DNA from: Alnus glutinosa | Lineage: Eukaryota; Streptophyta; Magnoliopsida; Fagales; Betulaceae | Direction of reading: 5' to 3' | Length of the DNA stretch: 64,000 nt | Assembly (NCBI RefSeq): GCF_958979055.1 | Contig: NC_084893.1 | Span: 27,917,487-27,981,486 of the forward strand | In this document: piece by piece, positions 49,869-61,803 of the stretch | Layout: every line of letters begins with the position of its first letter | Position numbering within the stretch: position 1 is the stretch's first letter | Program-made: the position numbers and the translations under genes | Notes under the pieces: generated by a model | Databases searched by the model: none | Seen by the model: only the letters and a program-made list of their open reading frames with translations | Told to the model about the DNA's origin: nothing

Positions 49869-50214
49869 CAAGAGTACTAAACACCGCAAAAATATGGATT
49901 AAATAGTTATTTGTTGAGTATTGTCAAAAGGGTCTTATAATTTTTGTTACAATTTTTTTTTCTTAAAATATAAATTGATGTGATACGCCCGGTGTTGAGT
50001 AGTAACTAAATAATTAAATTTATATGTTATTACCATGCCACACTCAAAGCATTTTAACATTTGTTCGTTTCAGGTAATAAGTAGATATGTTTCTCATTTT
50101 TTCAGCCAACCGACGAATATTTTTCTTGCATTATTATGTTGATGATTGCAAAAACATATTTTTGCACTGTTGGATGGGACGGCGACAGAATGGCTGATCG
50201 GGTTAACAGAGGAG
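49544..50214. other. 3' flank of gene A, end of unit 1
   Basis: Collinear with 60038-60694 in unit 2. It contains T-rich runs. A short stretch near 50100-50210 (PTDEYF-like frame) is longer in unit 2, but I cannot assign it. Confidence 0.5.
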
Positions 50215-50566
50215 CATCTCATGCTTAAATTAATAGAGCATCTTATTAATTATTATGGTCACGATAGTATTCTGAAATAGTTGTAGATAGGAGCAGAATC
50301 AAAATTTTTTACGTGTAGAATTCAAACTTATGTAAATAAATAAATTCATAGATACATATAGTTTTTTTATGTGTATGCACAAATGTTTATGTAAAATAAA
50401 AGCAAATAAATCTTAAACTTATTTTCATATTAAATCATAAGTTATAACTATATACAAAAGTTCATGTCTATCAAATTATTCTTAAAAAAGAAATTTTCTT
50501 TGAAATACAAAAGTTTTTTAGTTTGTTAAAGACATGCACAACTGTAAAAAGCTAAATCATTGAACC

Positions 50567-50572
<6 letters not shown>

Positions 50573-50625
<53 letters not shown>
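50573..50625. repeat. TA microsatellite, unit 2
   Basis: About 26 TA units followed by a short CA run. The matching place in unit 3 (61199-61211) has only six or so units, and unit 1 none, so the tract expanded after duplication. Confidence 0.85.
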
Positions 50626-50629
<4 letters not shown>

Positions 50630-50821
50630 ACACACACGTATGTATATAAATTTTAATTTTTTTTTTTTTAAAATTGCCAAAGACCCCAATTCCTAAAGTA
50701 GTTCTGCTTTGAAATGAAAATGTGCATATAACGTTGCTTATTTTTTGCTCTTTCCAGATTTTGCTGTGCAAATTTATGAACCAAAAAATGAAACCTAAAA
50801 AAGGAAGAAAATTATTAGTTC

Positions 50822-50905
50822 TCAAAGGATAGCTTAATCAGCTGGAAATTACGTACGCTTTATGAAGCGAAAATTACTAGTTCAAATCTCCCTACAATTT
50901 TATAA
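50822..50905 (+). mobile_element. tRNA-derived SINE, unit 2 copy
   Basis: The same element as 35014-35130, with its tail shortened. Confidence 0.65.
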
Positions 50906-51131
50906 TTGCAATTTCTCTTCGTTTCTTTTCTCCCTCTGTAGTTTACTTTGTTTTCTTTATTGCGATTTTAGGACTATCTCTCTCTCTCATTAATTAACTT
51001 GTTTTTTTTCATAGCCTATAAATCAACAAAAGTGAAGCAAGGTAAAAATTAGATTTATATAATACGTATTTCCTCAAATAATCTTTTCCCAGATCAAGCA
51101 ACATATGAAGAGAGAGAAAAAAAGGAATAGA

Positions 51132-51133
<2 letters not shown>

Positions 51134-51165
<32 letters not shown>

Positions 51166-52430
51166 CTCCCTCTTTTTTTCTTCTATATAAGTGAGATTGC
51201 ATTAATAAAAGAAGAGAGAATACAAAATAATGGATTTGGTACCAAATAATAACCTTAATGCAAACATCATAGTGCAAGTAAAAACCTGACATGAGGAAAT
51301 GGGTCAAATAATTGGCTCAGTCTAATAGTTTTTTGGCCTACAGTTCAAAAAAGGAGTTATAAAAAATAGCGATTTTTTAGGCAATCCAGTGAATGAGTTG
51401 CTCGAAGAAATGCCTATTACAATGGCAAGAGAACTTAGGAGCCACAACAATGAGGATATCACTGATAATGACTGGACTAGAACTATCATAGAGGAGCATT
51501 ACCACAATGTTTGACGAGAAAAGTACCCATCAGTAGATGCTTAGCGGACATTGCATTTAGATTTGAAAGTCTTTATAGGCAAAAGAGAGAGCATTGACTA
51601 TGGAGATTAATTAAGAGGAGAGAATAAAAAAGAGCAAAGGATCTTCCACAGGAAACAAAAAATGGCATCGGCGATTGTAGCCTACGCGCGCCAAGATGAC
51701 GCGTGGGTTGCACGTGGTGGATGAAGCATAAGCCAGCGAAGATGATGGAGACATGTGGGCGGAGGAGTGAAATAGACTAGTTGAAGCTCTGGCTGTTAAG
51801 CCTCGAGGATGAAGGTTTGAAGCTTGATGGTTGTTTGATTAAGGGACTTAATTAGAATACTCGCACCAACGTAAAAAAGATAAGAGTTCCCTTAACAATG
51901 CAATTAACAAAATGGATGGTGTGGGCACGTTGACACATCCCAGTCCGATAGATATCGCTAATAAGGTTTAATTGTTAAGTTCAAAGCCCTGTTATAAACA
52001 TTCGAAAGAGGTTAGAAAGATATCTATGTATGGATATATTAACTTTGCATTTCAAATATTGCCCTGATATTTTTTTTTTCAAATAGCTATAATTCATATA
52101 TGTATATATTAACTCTACTCTTTCTTCTTTTAAAATACCTATAATTCATTTACTTTATACATGCATAATAGTTTATGCTAAGGGGAAACCATATCACGCA
52201 TTAGCTTTAACAATGCCGTCTTTATCAATCAACATGATTAGAAATGTTTCAAAAAAAGTAAGCATACAACATACAAAAAGTTCACATTTCTTTTCATAAT
52301 TAAGCGTTTGCCTTCTGTTGGACTGGGGAATCGAATTGATTATAAAGACATTAGTTTAATTTGTCGATTTATTAGTGAACAAGGAAAATAACAATTTGAT
52401 CTGTTATATCAACACTAACCTAAAAAAAAA
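51134..52430 (-). repeat. Antisense retroposon-like tail with poly(C) tract, unit 2
   Basis: Counterpart of 35376-36700. The C-run is 29 bases here (51134-51162), followed by CTCCCTCCC and T-runs. Confidence 0.5.
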
Positions 52431-52489
52431 AATAAGAGTAATGTTATATACTACATAAACATCGCACAAATATCTCATAAAGTAATGTT

Positions 52490-52745
52490 ATGGGACTTTC
52501 TTGATCTCTTTGTTTAACATTTTTCCTCATTTTGCTCGCTGTGAAGGCTCTCTTGAACACATTCTCAGTGCAGGCGTTATGGTTGAGCGATCTCGTTACT
52601 AATTGAAGGCCACGACTTTCACGGTGTTCTTGAAGGAGATTCAGTGGGGTATTTGGCTCCTGAGTATCTACTAACGGGGACAGAAAAAATTGATGTGTTA
52701 ATTAAGCTATGGAGCCGTGGTTCTTGAAGTGGCTAGAGGAAGAGG
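52490..52745 (+). pseudogene. Lectin receptor kinase fragment (kinase subdomain VIII-IX), unit 2
   Basis: The frame reads GDSVGYLAPEYLLTGTEKID, which matches the APE region of plant receptor kinases, best the L-type lectin class (GYLAPEYLLTG..TEKTDV). The frame is then lost through a 4-bp insertion that unit 3 does not have. No catalytic loop or lectin domain is present. The first half of the segment is not recognised. Confidence 0.6.
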
Positions 52746-52788
52746 ACTAATTAAGAAAGATACTATAGGTGGGAAAGTTGGGATTAGC

Positions 52789-53074
52789 TATTAAATTACC
52801 ATTTATCTCAAAAGCTTAAGTCTATAGCAATATGTAAATTATATTATTTAATCAAATACTTTAACACTCCCTTTCACATGTGGGATCAAACTCAATTTTA
52901 AATAGGTAATGCCTAACATATGAAATATTTAATTAAAATGGGAGGTAAATGACAGAATCAATGTTCGAATTCAAGACCTTTGACTTTGACACCATGTTAA
53001 ATTACCACTTATTTTAAAAACTTAAATTATATATATATATATATATATTTAATCATTTAATCAATATTTTAATA
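52789..53074 (-). mobile_element. Small TRIM-like LTR fossil, unit 2
   Basis: Counterpart of the unit 1 element at 40142-40427, with the same terminal repeats and the same site. Confidence 0.65.
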
Positions 53075-56000
53075 TTACCAATAACTTAGGTGTGGAATGA
53101 ATTTGGAGTTTATATAGAGTATGGAGGTTGTTAGCGGCGGCTAATGCGAGGCTTGAGGGTAAATCTGATGAGGGAAATATGAGGAGGGTGTAGTTAGACT
53201 AGCCTGCTCCCATCAGCCTGACCCATTGGCTAGACCCACAATGACGGGCGTGGTTGAGATGGAGATTTATAGGTGGATAAGAAAATGATGATTTGGTTTC
53301 ATTTGGTATTTTTAGGGGAGATGAGTTTGTAATAAAAATGATTTTTTTAAAGATTATTTTAATTAAAAAAAATTAGACAAATGATTGGGTGTAAATTTTG
53401 AAAAGTGGTTAGCTAAACTTTAAATAAAAAAAAAAAAAAATTTTGATTAGCCATCTTGCACAGAAATAAGCCATTAATGATGCTCTCTCTTTGCCCTACA
53501 ATTTTAGTATCATTCATGACTTATTATCAATCATATCTACACATCAATGTCAAAATAAAATAACCCCGGTGCTTTAGCCATTGGAATAATCATTTATAGT
53601 TAGAGCACTAGCAACTTCCTTTAAATATTTTTTAAATTTAAATAATTAAATTATTTTTTGTTTTTTTATTCAAATAAATTTCACAATATATAATTTTTTT
53701 TCCTATACTATTTAAATATTCTTTTAAATAAATAATAGATAAAAAATAACAAAGATATAATGAGAGCTAAGAAAGCTACTCCTATTATTCCCAAGGACAA
53801 TAAAAATGATGTAAGATGTGACGTAATCATGCCAAGTCTCAAACAAAGAACATGGTCCCGAATCAAACTTTGGGGAAAATGTCCAATTTTTTTTTGTGTC
53901 CCAATGACTCAAGACGTGTGCAAGATGAGTACAAGGCTATTTAATTTGGTTATATTTTGCTAGTTATATTTTTACTTTAAAAATTAGGGAGCTGCTATCC
54001 TATTAAATTCTAATTAGGTGAGCATTACAGCTCACGCACGAAACGTAAATATATAAAAAAACACTTTTGATAAGACGCAACTTTGAAATGTAGGCCATTT
54101 GAAAAAGAAATAATATTTAAATAGATAAAATAAAGAGTGAGGTGTAGTAATTATTTTGAAAAAATGAGTAGTTAAAAAAACAAGATGAATTATTATTTTT
54201 TATTTATTTTTAACTAAAATGAAGAAAAGTTTGCTAAGCAATGTGAATGCTGATAAATTTTCAAGTTTATTTGGACTTTGGAAGACACGACGAAGAGATC
54301 GAAAAGGAAAGGACTAAAAATGGGCTCCATTTCTTAACTTTTAATATTGTCTTCGTTTTTTATACGTTGAAAAGCCAAAGGAAGCTGGTAAAACGACCAG
54401 TCAGCAAAGAATAGGAAAAATAGCTCATCACTATTTTCTTTTTCCGAATTAAAAGACCTCATCAGTACTTGATGTGCCATACATGAAGATGAAGTAGATA
54501 AATAGCTATAAGAGTGCTATAAGATGTATTATTTCCTTGACAAAAATTTTTATTTTTATTTTTTTATAAATTAATGTGACAAAATATGTCTTGCGTCTTT
54601 TTATGTTAGTTACTAAATAATTAAACTAATTTATAAGCTAGTAAACATGTCGATTTGTCTTAATTAAAACTCTAGTTATGGTAAAAAAAATAATTACAAA
54701 GAATTGAATGATAAGATATTGCGACCTCAATTAAAGGAAAATGAAGAAAAAAATTAAAAGTCACATTAATAACACTCTTAGAGAAATAACTAAACTCATA
54801 ATTGATCGCCTAAGCCGGTTAATTAAGTTTGTTCATTAAAATAATGTTTAAAATAAAGTAAAATTTGTTTTGAACAAATTAATTAAATTTTACATAAAGG
54901 CTTAACACAAACTATGTCATTCATGTGTACGTTGAAACTAAATGCTTTGTAGCATAGATGAGTTCTAGTATGTTTTTTTTTAAAAAAAAAAAAAAAAAAG
55001 GAAACAAGAAAAATAATTTTTAATTTTATTTAGTTAATATTTATATAAATACCCAAATAAATGATTAGACAGTCTAAAATTATGGAGACAAATAAGTAAA
55101 GTATAAACGATGTTCCAATGTGCTGTTCTTAACCATTTGGGGAAAGTAGTTGAAGGACAAATTAAACTCTGTAGAAAGATTCTATTATATATTATTTTGT
55201 CTCCCAATGACGTAAGGAGGGACGTGTGCAAGATGAGAATTACAAGTATAGACCTATTTTAGGAAGTAAACGACCAGTCAGCAAACAAGTCTTTAATCGA
55301 TGGATCGATGTGCCATGGCCCGGCCATTAAGTAAAGTGAGATCGATGATAGATCCAGACTCTTTATTTGACTTATAATAGTTATATTAATTATTACGAGT
55401 CATTTTATTTTCCAATAAATGTTTTAAAATAGAGTTAAACTTTTACATAGAAAATTTTGCTGTAGTGAATATATTCAAGTATTTATTTAATTATTATTAT
55501 TATTTCGCTCCCTTCCCTCTCATGATTCTCACATTCCTCTCTAGAAATTCTCTTTGCTCTCAAACTCTCTGAGAAAATCCCAAAATCAAACACTGCAAAC
55601 CCAATAGAGATAAGGATATTGCTTGGTACTGGCTTTGGTGGACGCTTGGAAATGTTGGAAGAAGCTTAATTCAATCTCAGTGAGTGAAAAAGATCAAAGA
55701 TCTTCCACAATATAATGGTGTTTTGAGATTTCTTATTGCAGATGAAAGTGTTTTGGTAAAAGTGTTTGCAAAAATTTAATAAAAAATAACAATAACATTT
55801 ATAAGGAAAAAATTCTGTTTTTCATCTTATTTAGTGATTGGCCGGTTTTTAATTTTAAGAGAATAAAATCTTTAAGTTTTACTTAAGTTTTAAGTTGGTC
55901 CCTCTATTACTTTACCGTCAAAATTAACAATTTTTTATTTGTCATGTGTGTCTTGTTTTACACGCCATATATAGTCTATCTCAGCGTCAAAGCAATTGTT

Positions 56001-56880
56001 TTTCTTCTAAGGCTACAAATTTAGAAGATTAAGATGAAAAAGAAGGTTTTTGTTTTTCGAGTTGGGGTCATTTGTTTTGTTTTTATTTTTTATTTTTTGA
56101 GTGAATGATTTGGCCCTTAGTGATATGAAATTGATATTAGGCGTTGATACAAACGCTATCATGTCAATTGAGATACACGTGATATACGACAAATCATTCA
56201 TTTAATTTTGACGAAAAAGTGATTAAGAGACCTATTTAAAATATTGACAAAACTTAAGAACCATATTCTTAAGATTAAAAACTCAATTACTAAATTCAAA
56301 TGAAAAAAGAAGAAGAAGTAGGGGCTAAATTTAATTTTTTCTTTCTTTCTAATATTTAAAAGAATGTAGATAATAGAATAAATAATCTATTAGAGTTTGT
56401 GGAAGAATAAAAGATAAAGTAAAGATTTGCACTTTTCACTGGGTATATTTTATTTATTTACAATTTTTACATAACTACAATAATTTGTTTTTAAATGAAT
56501 TATTAAATAGGTGGGACTCATATATATATATATATATATAATTTTTGAAATTGTAAAGAAATTATATAGATGTCGTAAACGTATTTGGTACCAGATTGAT
56601 AGAAAAACGACAAACTATAAAGTGAGATGAGGCAACGCGGCTGCTGATGATATAAAAAGTGATAATGGCCGGTCTCTTATCCGATCCCCAAAACTTCTTT
56701 GTGGCCACACGACCTCTTTTCAGATTTGCTTTTGCAAAAAAATCAAACCGGTATTGATACATTTCAAACCTATTGTCGATGGTTTTGATTACTATATATG
56801 CCACCAGAACATTCCATGCCTACTATTCTGTCGTTTTTCTTAAGAGTTGGGTCAGTGGAGTTAAAGCATCATCCAGGAAG

Positions 56881-56916
<36 letters not shown>

Positions 56917-56927
56917 TTACTTAAACA
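53075..56927. other. Unit 2 spacer
   Basis: Collinear with 40.43-42.39 and 45.97-47.2 kb of unit 1, apart from a unit 2-specific insert of about 840 bp at 55706-56545 that I cannot classify. No coding signal is seen. Confidence 0.6.
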
Positions 56928-57828
56928 TAGGGGTGTAAATCTGGAGCGAATTTTTAGGTATTGGGTAAAAATCGGGAACTAGCTCCGGATCCCCAGTTTT
57001 TTAGTTTTCAACACCCGGCCCCGAACCCGGGTATCTGGATAACCGATTTTTACCCAGGTACCCAGATAAAACCGGTTATCCGGTCCGGGTGGTAATTTTT
57101 TTTAAAAAAAAATTATTATTTTGGGCTTATTTTAGTATTTGACCTAATTTTTTGAACTTCATTTAAACTTTTTTATACCAGTAATGCCCATAATCAGAAG
57201 CAACACTAGAAAGCTTATGCAGGCGGTGCCCGGGCTTTTGAGGCGCTTTTATACTCAATCAGGAAGGAGAAAAAAAAAATTATTGCAAAACCTAACAACA
57301 TATAGGATTACAGTGCTCTTTCAAGCCAATGAAGTGAAGGTTCACACCTGCAAAATTCTTCGATTCCTTTTTTATACCTTTCCATCCTTGAAGAAGGTCT
57401 GAAGGAGCAAATAAGACATTTTCGTAGCTCTTGTTTGTGCTGAAAAAAATGCCAAATCTGTAGAGCAACAGATTGCATTGTACCAAACAAAAGAATACAT
57501 ATGCAATGTTCTATTCCACCGTTACAACCAAACAAAAGAATAAGAATAGTTATTCCATTCCACCTTCATCTATTCTCAGGAATAGTTATTCATTTTCTTA
57601 ATGGAATAGACATTCCGCGAACCAAACAAGGCCTCAGGGTAAAAGAGCAGGGGGTAATTTTTTTTTTTTTTAATTAATTAATCTATCCGGAGCCTGGTAC
57701 CCAAGTATAACCGGGGTTTTTTGAAATAAATACCCGGGTACCAACCGTGTTTTCCGATTTCCCGAAGCCGGTTAATGCCTGGATCCGGTTTCCCAATCGG
57801 TTATATTCGGTCCGGACTTACACCCCTA
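56928..57828. mobile_element. hAT-type non-autonomous element, unit 2 only
   Basis: A 901-bp element with inverted ends TAGGGGTGTAAATCTGGAGC and TAGGGGTGTAAGTCCGGACC and a perfect 8-bp target duplication CTTAAACA (56920-56927 and 57829-57836). The ends carry repeated CCGGGT/ACCCGG motifs. An inner piece at about 57510-57640 (GAATAGTTATTCC and its inverse) looks like another small MITE. No transposase is seen. It is absent from unit 1. Confidence 0.88.
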
Positions 57829-59090
57829 CTTAAACACAACACGTTAATTGATATAAAATAAGTGAGATAAATGGTTTGAAGAATAGCATTAATTACTCTA
57901 GTAATTAAGTTTGTGACTAGCGCGCCTATAATTCATTGAATAAGTTGCAATCATAGAGTTAAAAAAAATATGCTGATAAAAAAATGATCATTAATTGATC
58001 AGCTTTAAGAGTCAAGACAGATATAAACGCAAAAACTAAACGTATTAAATGTAGGTTATGCAACCTAATGCCATTATATAAGATGATAATTAGAACATTT
58101 ATAAAGCTAGCTTGAATATTTGCGCTTAAAAGTTGGTGAAAATTGAACTATATATTAGTATGAATACAACTATATTTAATTTGGCAATTCCTTCTTTATA
58201 TCTATATATTCATAAGTACGTAAAAATATTAATTTAAATAATTATTATTTTTTTTCTATCTGCTTAAATGTTTTAGATAATTGTTGATTTAATATGGTAC
58301 CAACACAGATATCTAAAGTTTGAACCTGATTATTGATGATTTAATGAAGTAAAAACTACCATATATAGCAAGACTAGCTAAAAGCATCATTTGCTAAGCC
58401 TAATCAGCAAATGATATGGCTTAGGTGCTGTAAAAGAGAAATTACACAAATAAAATTTATTTTTATTTTTAAACTAGAGTTAATTTCACTCTCTTTTCTC
58501 GTTAAGACAAATAAATAAATAAATTTAGATCGTTAAAATCCTATAGTTCTTTTTAAACCACCTCATCATGCAAAGGCTTTCGTTAGGAATGAAGACAGGT
58601 TAGAGTGGAATATTAATGTTAGAAGTTTCTTTTATGTTATTTTTGTATGTATTCTTTAAAAAATTAGGTGTCATGTAAAATCATCAATAAATTTATAATT
58701 AATCACTATTAAATTTTAATCGCATAATAATTTTAAAAGTCAGTTTACTTTTAAAAAGGATATAAAAGTAACGCACGATGAAATTTCTAAACTTAGTCGT
58801 TAAAGTGATATGGATGGGTACATCCTTTTGAGTAGCGATTGCCCACGTACCATGCATATCTGCACGAGTTTCAATCTTAGACGAAACCTCGACTTTGTAT
58901 AAAGACAACATTAAAGGTATTATAAAGATCAGATCCAATTCACATATTTTTGTGTAATCAATATTTCCTTTTGGTAAATGAAATATTCATCACTTTCCAC
59001 GTACAGTACTGATCCTATCAGTATCATAAAAAACAAGCAAACTTTTGCCGCCTACCAGCCTACCTCTCTCTCTCTCTCTAAAGACTCGTC

Positions 59091-59098
59091 TATAAATA
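59091..59098 (+). promoter_or_regulatory. TATA box of Gly/His-rich gene B
   Basis: TATAAATA in the same context as gene A, 80 bp before the ATG. Confidence 0.75.
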
Positions 59099-59177
59099 AG
59101 GAGAGCCACAATGCAGTAACTCATCCTTCACTGGTACGTGCAATATTGTCTCTAGTCCTCTTGTTGTTGACAGAAAA

Positions 59178-60037
59178 ATGGGTTACTCAAAAACTTTTCT
59201 TCTCCTTGGTCTTGTCTTTGCTGTTGTGCTTCTCATCTCCACCGATGTCTCAGCTCGTGAGCTTGCTGAGGCCGCTCAAACCGGTGAATTTCTTTACTTG
59301 AGTTAAATATATATATATATATATGCCCTCTAGCTTGTTATTCTAAACGTGGTGTTTTAGGCTCGTCTCAAAGGTGCACATCATTAAAATGAATGCCTTT
59401 AAACCCTGTAAGTACAAACGTAAATTAACTTGTCGTGAAAACTTAAACTTGCATAATTGCAAGCGAGGCTCGTTGTAGGCTTGTAGAAATTACCAGAGAC
59501 TGCCAATAATCCTCTCCAACATGGTCAATATATAATAACGACATTTGTTTTACAAAAATAGGGATCGAACATCATTTTTACGTGTTTCATAAGGTTTATT
59601 TAAGCACTTAAGTTTTAGAAAGGCATTAAGTTCCAGTATAATTATAGTTTACCTTAGCCATGCATGTACGTTGTGACTTAACTTGTTCAACTCAATTTTT
59701 TTGTTTTTTTTATTACTATTTTTTTTATATAGAGGAAAATGTCCAAACTGACGCTGAGGAGGAGGCCAAGTATGGGCATGGGGGATATGGACATGGCGGT
59801 GGACATGGTGGTGGACATGGGGGATATGGACATGGCGGGCATGGTGGACATGGTCCCCCAGGTCATGGTGGTAATGTCCAAACTGACGCGGTGGAGGAGG
59901 CCAAGTATGGGCATGGGGGAGGTGGATATGGCGGTGGACATGGTGGACATGGTGGACATGGTGGAGGAGGACATGGTGGACATCATCCCCCTGCAGGACA
60001 CGGTGGTGCTGGCGAAACAGAAACCAACCAAAATTAG
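59178..60037 (+). CDS. Secreted glycine/histidine-rich protein, copy B
   Basis: Two exons (59178-59283, 59733-60037) give 136 aa, 17 fewer than copy A. The signal peptide is identical in sequence to copy A, and the splice sites are the same (ACCG/GTGA, TATAG/AGGAAAA). Both modules are present: one starts NVQTDAEEEAKYGHGG, the other NVQTDAVEEAKYGHGGGG. The loss is of whole Gly-His repeat units in frame. The coding frame is intact while the introns and flanks have collected indels, which suggests selection to keep the protein. Function is as proposed for copy A: a secreted protein, possibly metal-binding or cell-wall associated. Confidence 0.85.
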
Positions 60038-60744
60038 ACAAATCCTTGGTCGGCCTATGCTATCTCTATGCATGTGGGTGTCGAAGTAATATGTAGCTTA
60101 TCCAAGTTTGTATGCCAATAAGGTCGCACTGGTTGTGTAGCTTATAAAGTACTCTCAACCACGTACAGCAGCTGAATAAGCCTTATCTTTCTACTCTTTT
60201 CTTCATGTTTCTGGTTTTTCATGTATTACAATGTGCTTAATTGAACTTGAAGGTGTGAAATCCACACTATGGTGTCTCTCTGTCTATTTTTTTCTTTTTC
60301 TTTTTTATTTGTCAAGAGTAAACACCGCAAAAATATGGATTAAATAGTTATTTGTTGAGTATTGTCAAAAGGGTCTTATAATTTGTTACAATTTTTTTTT
60401 CTTAAAATATAAATTGATGTGATACGCCCGGTGTTGAGTAGTAACTAAATAATTAAATTTATATGTTATTACCATGCCACACTCAAAAGCATTTTAACAT
60501 TTGTTCGTTTCAGGTAATAAGTGGATGTGTTTCTCATTTTTTCAGCCAACCGACGAATATTTTTCTTGCATTATATATTATGTTGATGATTGCAAAAACA
60601 TATTTTTGCACTGTTGGATGGGACGGCGACCTGCCTACAAGACAAGGAGAGAATCATCAGAATGGCTGATCGGGTTAACAGAGGAGCATCCGAGGCTTAA
60701 ATTAATAGAGCATCTTATTGATTATCCCGGCAGTATTATGAAAT

Positions 60745-60894
60745 GGGAAATGCTACAATTCCCACCCCATCCCACTTCAATCCCACCGCTCCTATGTTTA
60801 AAATGTTAAAAATTGATTTATTAAATAAAAAAATAAAATTACTTTGAATTGGTGGGATTGGGGTGGGATTGTGGTGGGAATTGTAGCATTTCCC
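60745..60894. mobile_element. 150-bp Mutator-type MITE, unit 3 only
   Basis: Inverted ends GGGAAATGCTACAATTCCCA match for about 30 bp with two or three differences. A perfect 9-bp target duplication TTATGAAAT lies at 60736-60744 and 60895-60903. Units 1 and 2 show the uninterrupted site (GCATTATGAAATAG near 34525 and GTATTCTGAAATAG near 50270). Confidence 0.92.
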
Positions 60895-61439
60895 TTATGA
60901 AATAGTTGTAGATAAGAGCAGAATCATAATTTTTTACGTGTAGAATCTAAACCTACGTAAATAAATAAATTCATAGATACATATAGTTCTTTTATGTGTG
61001 TATGCACAAATGTTTATGTAAAATAAAAGCAGACAAATCTTAAATTTATTTTCATATTAAATCATAAGTCATAACTATATACAAAAGTTAATGTCTATAA
61101 AATTATCCTTAAAAAGAAATTTTTTTTCAAATACAAAAGTTTTTTAGTTTGTTAAAGGCATGCATGTACAACTGTAAAAAGCTAAATCATTGAACCATTA
61201 TATATATATATAGACACACACGTATGTATATAAATTTTAATTTTTTTTAAAATTGCCAAAGACCCCAATTCCTAAAGTAGTTCCTCTTTGAAATGAAAAT
61301 GTGCATATAATAGTTCCTCTTTGAAATGGAAATGTGCATATGACGTACGTTGCTCATTTTTTGCTCTTTCCAGGTTTTGCTATGCACATTTATGAACCAA
61401 AAAATGAAACCTAAAAAAGGAAGAAAATTATTAGTTCTA

Positions 61440-61535
61440 AAAGGATAGCTCAATCGGCTGGAGACCACGCTTTATAAAACGGAAATTACTAGTTCAAATC
61501 CTCCTCCCCCTCTTGTGCGGACATATAAAAAAAAT
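61440..61535 (+). mobile_element. tRNA-derived SINE, unit 3 copy
   Basis: A box GGATAGCTCAATCGGCTGG and B-box-like AGTTCAAATCC. It is the same insertion as in units 1 and 2. Confidence 0.75.
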
Positions 61536-61803
61536 AAATTATTAGTACGATTTTATAACTGTAATTTCTCTTCGTTTCTTTTCTCCCCTATGTAGTTTAC
61601 TTTGTTTTCTTTACTGCGATTTTAGGACTATTATAGTTCTCTCTCTATCTCATTAATTAACTTGTTTTTTTCATAGCCTATAAATCAACAAAAGTGAAGC
61701 AAGGTAAAAATTAGATTTATATAATACGTATTTCCTCAAACAATCTTTTCCCAGATCAAGCAACATATGAAGAGAGAGAGAGAAAAAAAAAAAGGAATAG
61801 AAA

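Larger units (their letters stand above)
34477..50214. repeat. Tandem large repeat, unit 1
   Basis: The unit starts near GCTTAAATTAATAGAGCATC, a sequence that also opens units 2 (about 50220) and 3 (about 60690). Shared blocks occur in the same order: 34.48-36.75 (also 50.2-52.5 and 60.7-63.1), 40.1-42.4 (also 52.8-55.0 and 63.4-64.0), and 45.97-50.2 (also 55.04-60.69). Unit 1 alone holds the vacuolar ATPase subunit e gene (36.9-40.0) and the hAT-like element (43.5-45.1). Gene A of the Gly/His-rich pair lies at its right end. Confidence 0.9.
50215..60694. repeat. Tandem large repeat, unit 2
   Basis: A full unit of 10.5 kb containing gene B. Compared with unit 1 it lacks the subunit e segment (about 3.4 kb, replaced by a 290-bp segment) and 3.6 kb around the hAT-like element. 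It has gained an 840-bp insert at about 55706-56545 and a hAT element at 56928-57828. Confidence 0.9.

Noticed and set aside
57184-57535. Open frames inside the unit 2 hAT element
   Set aside because: They are short, overlap on both strands and show no transposase or host domain.
60463-60809. Possible small gene downstream of gene B
   Set aside because: The frame is shorter and altered in unit 1, extends into a MITE at its end and matches nothing I recognise. I left it as spacer.
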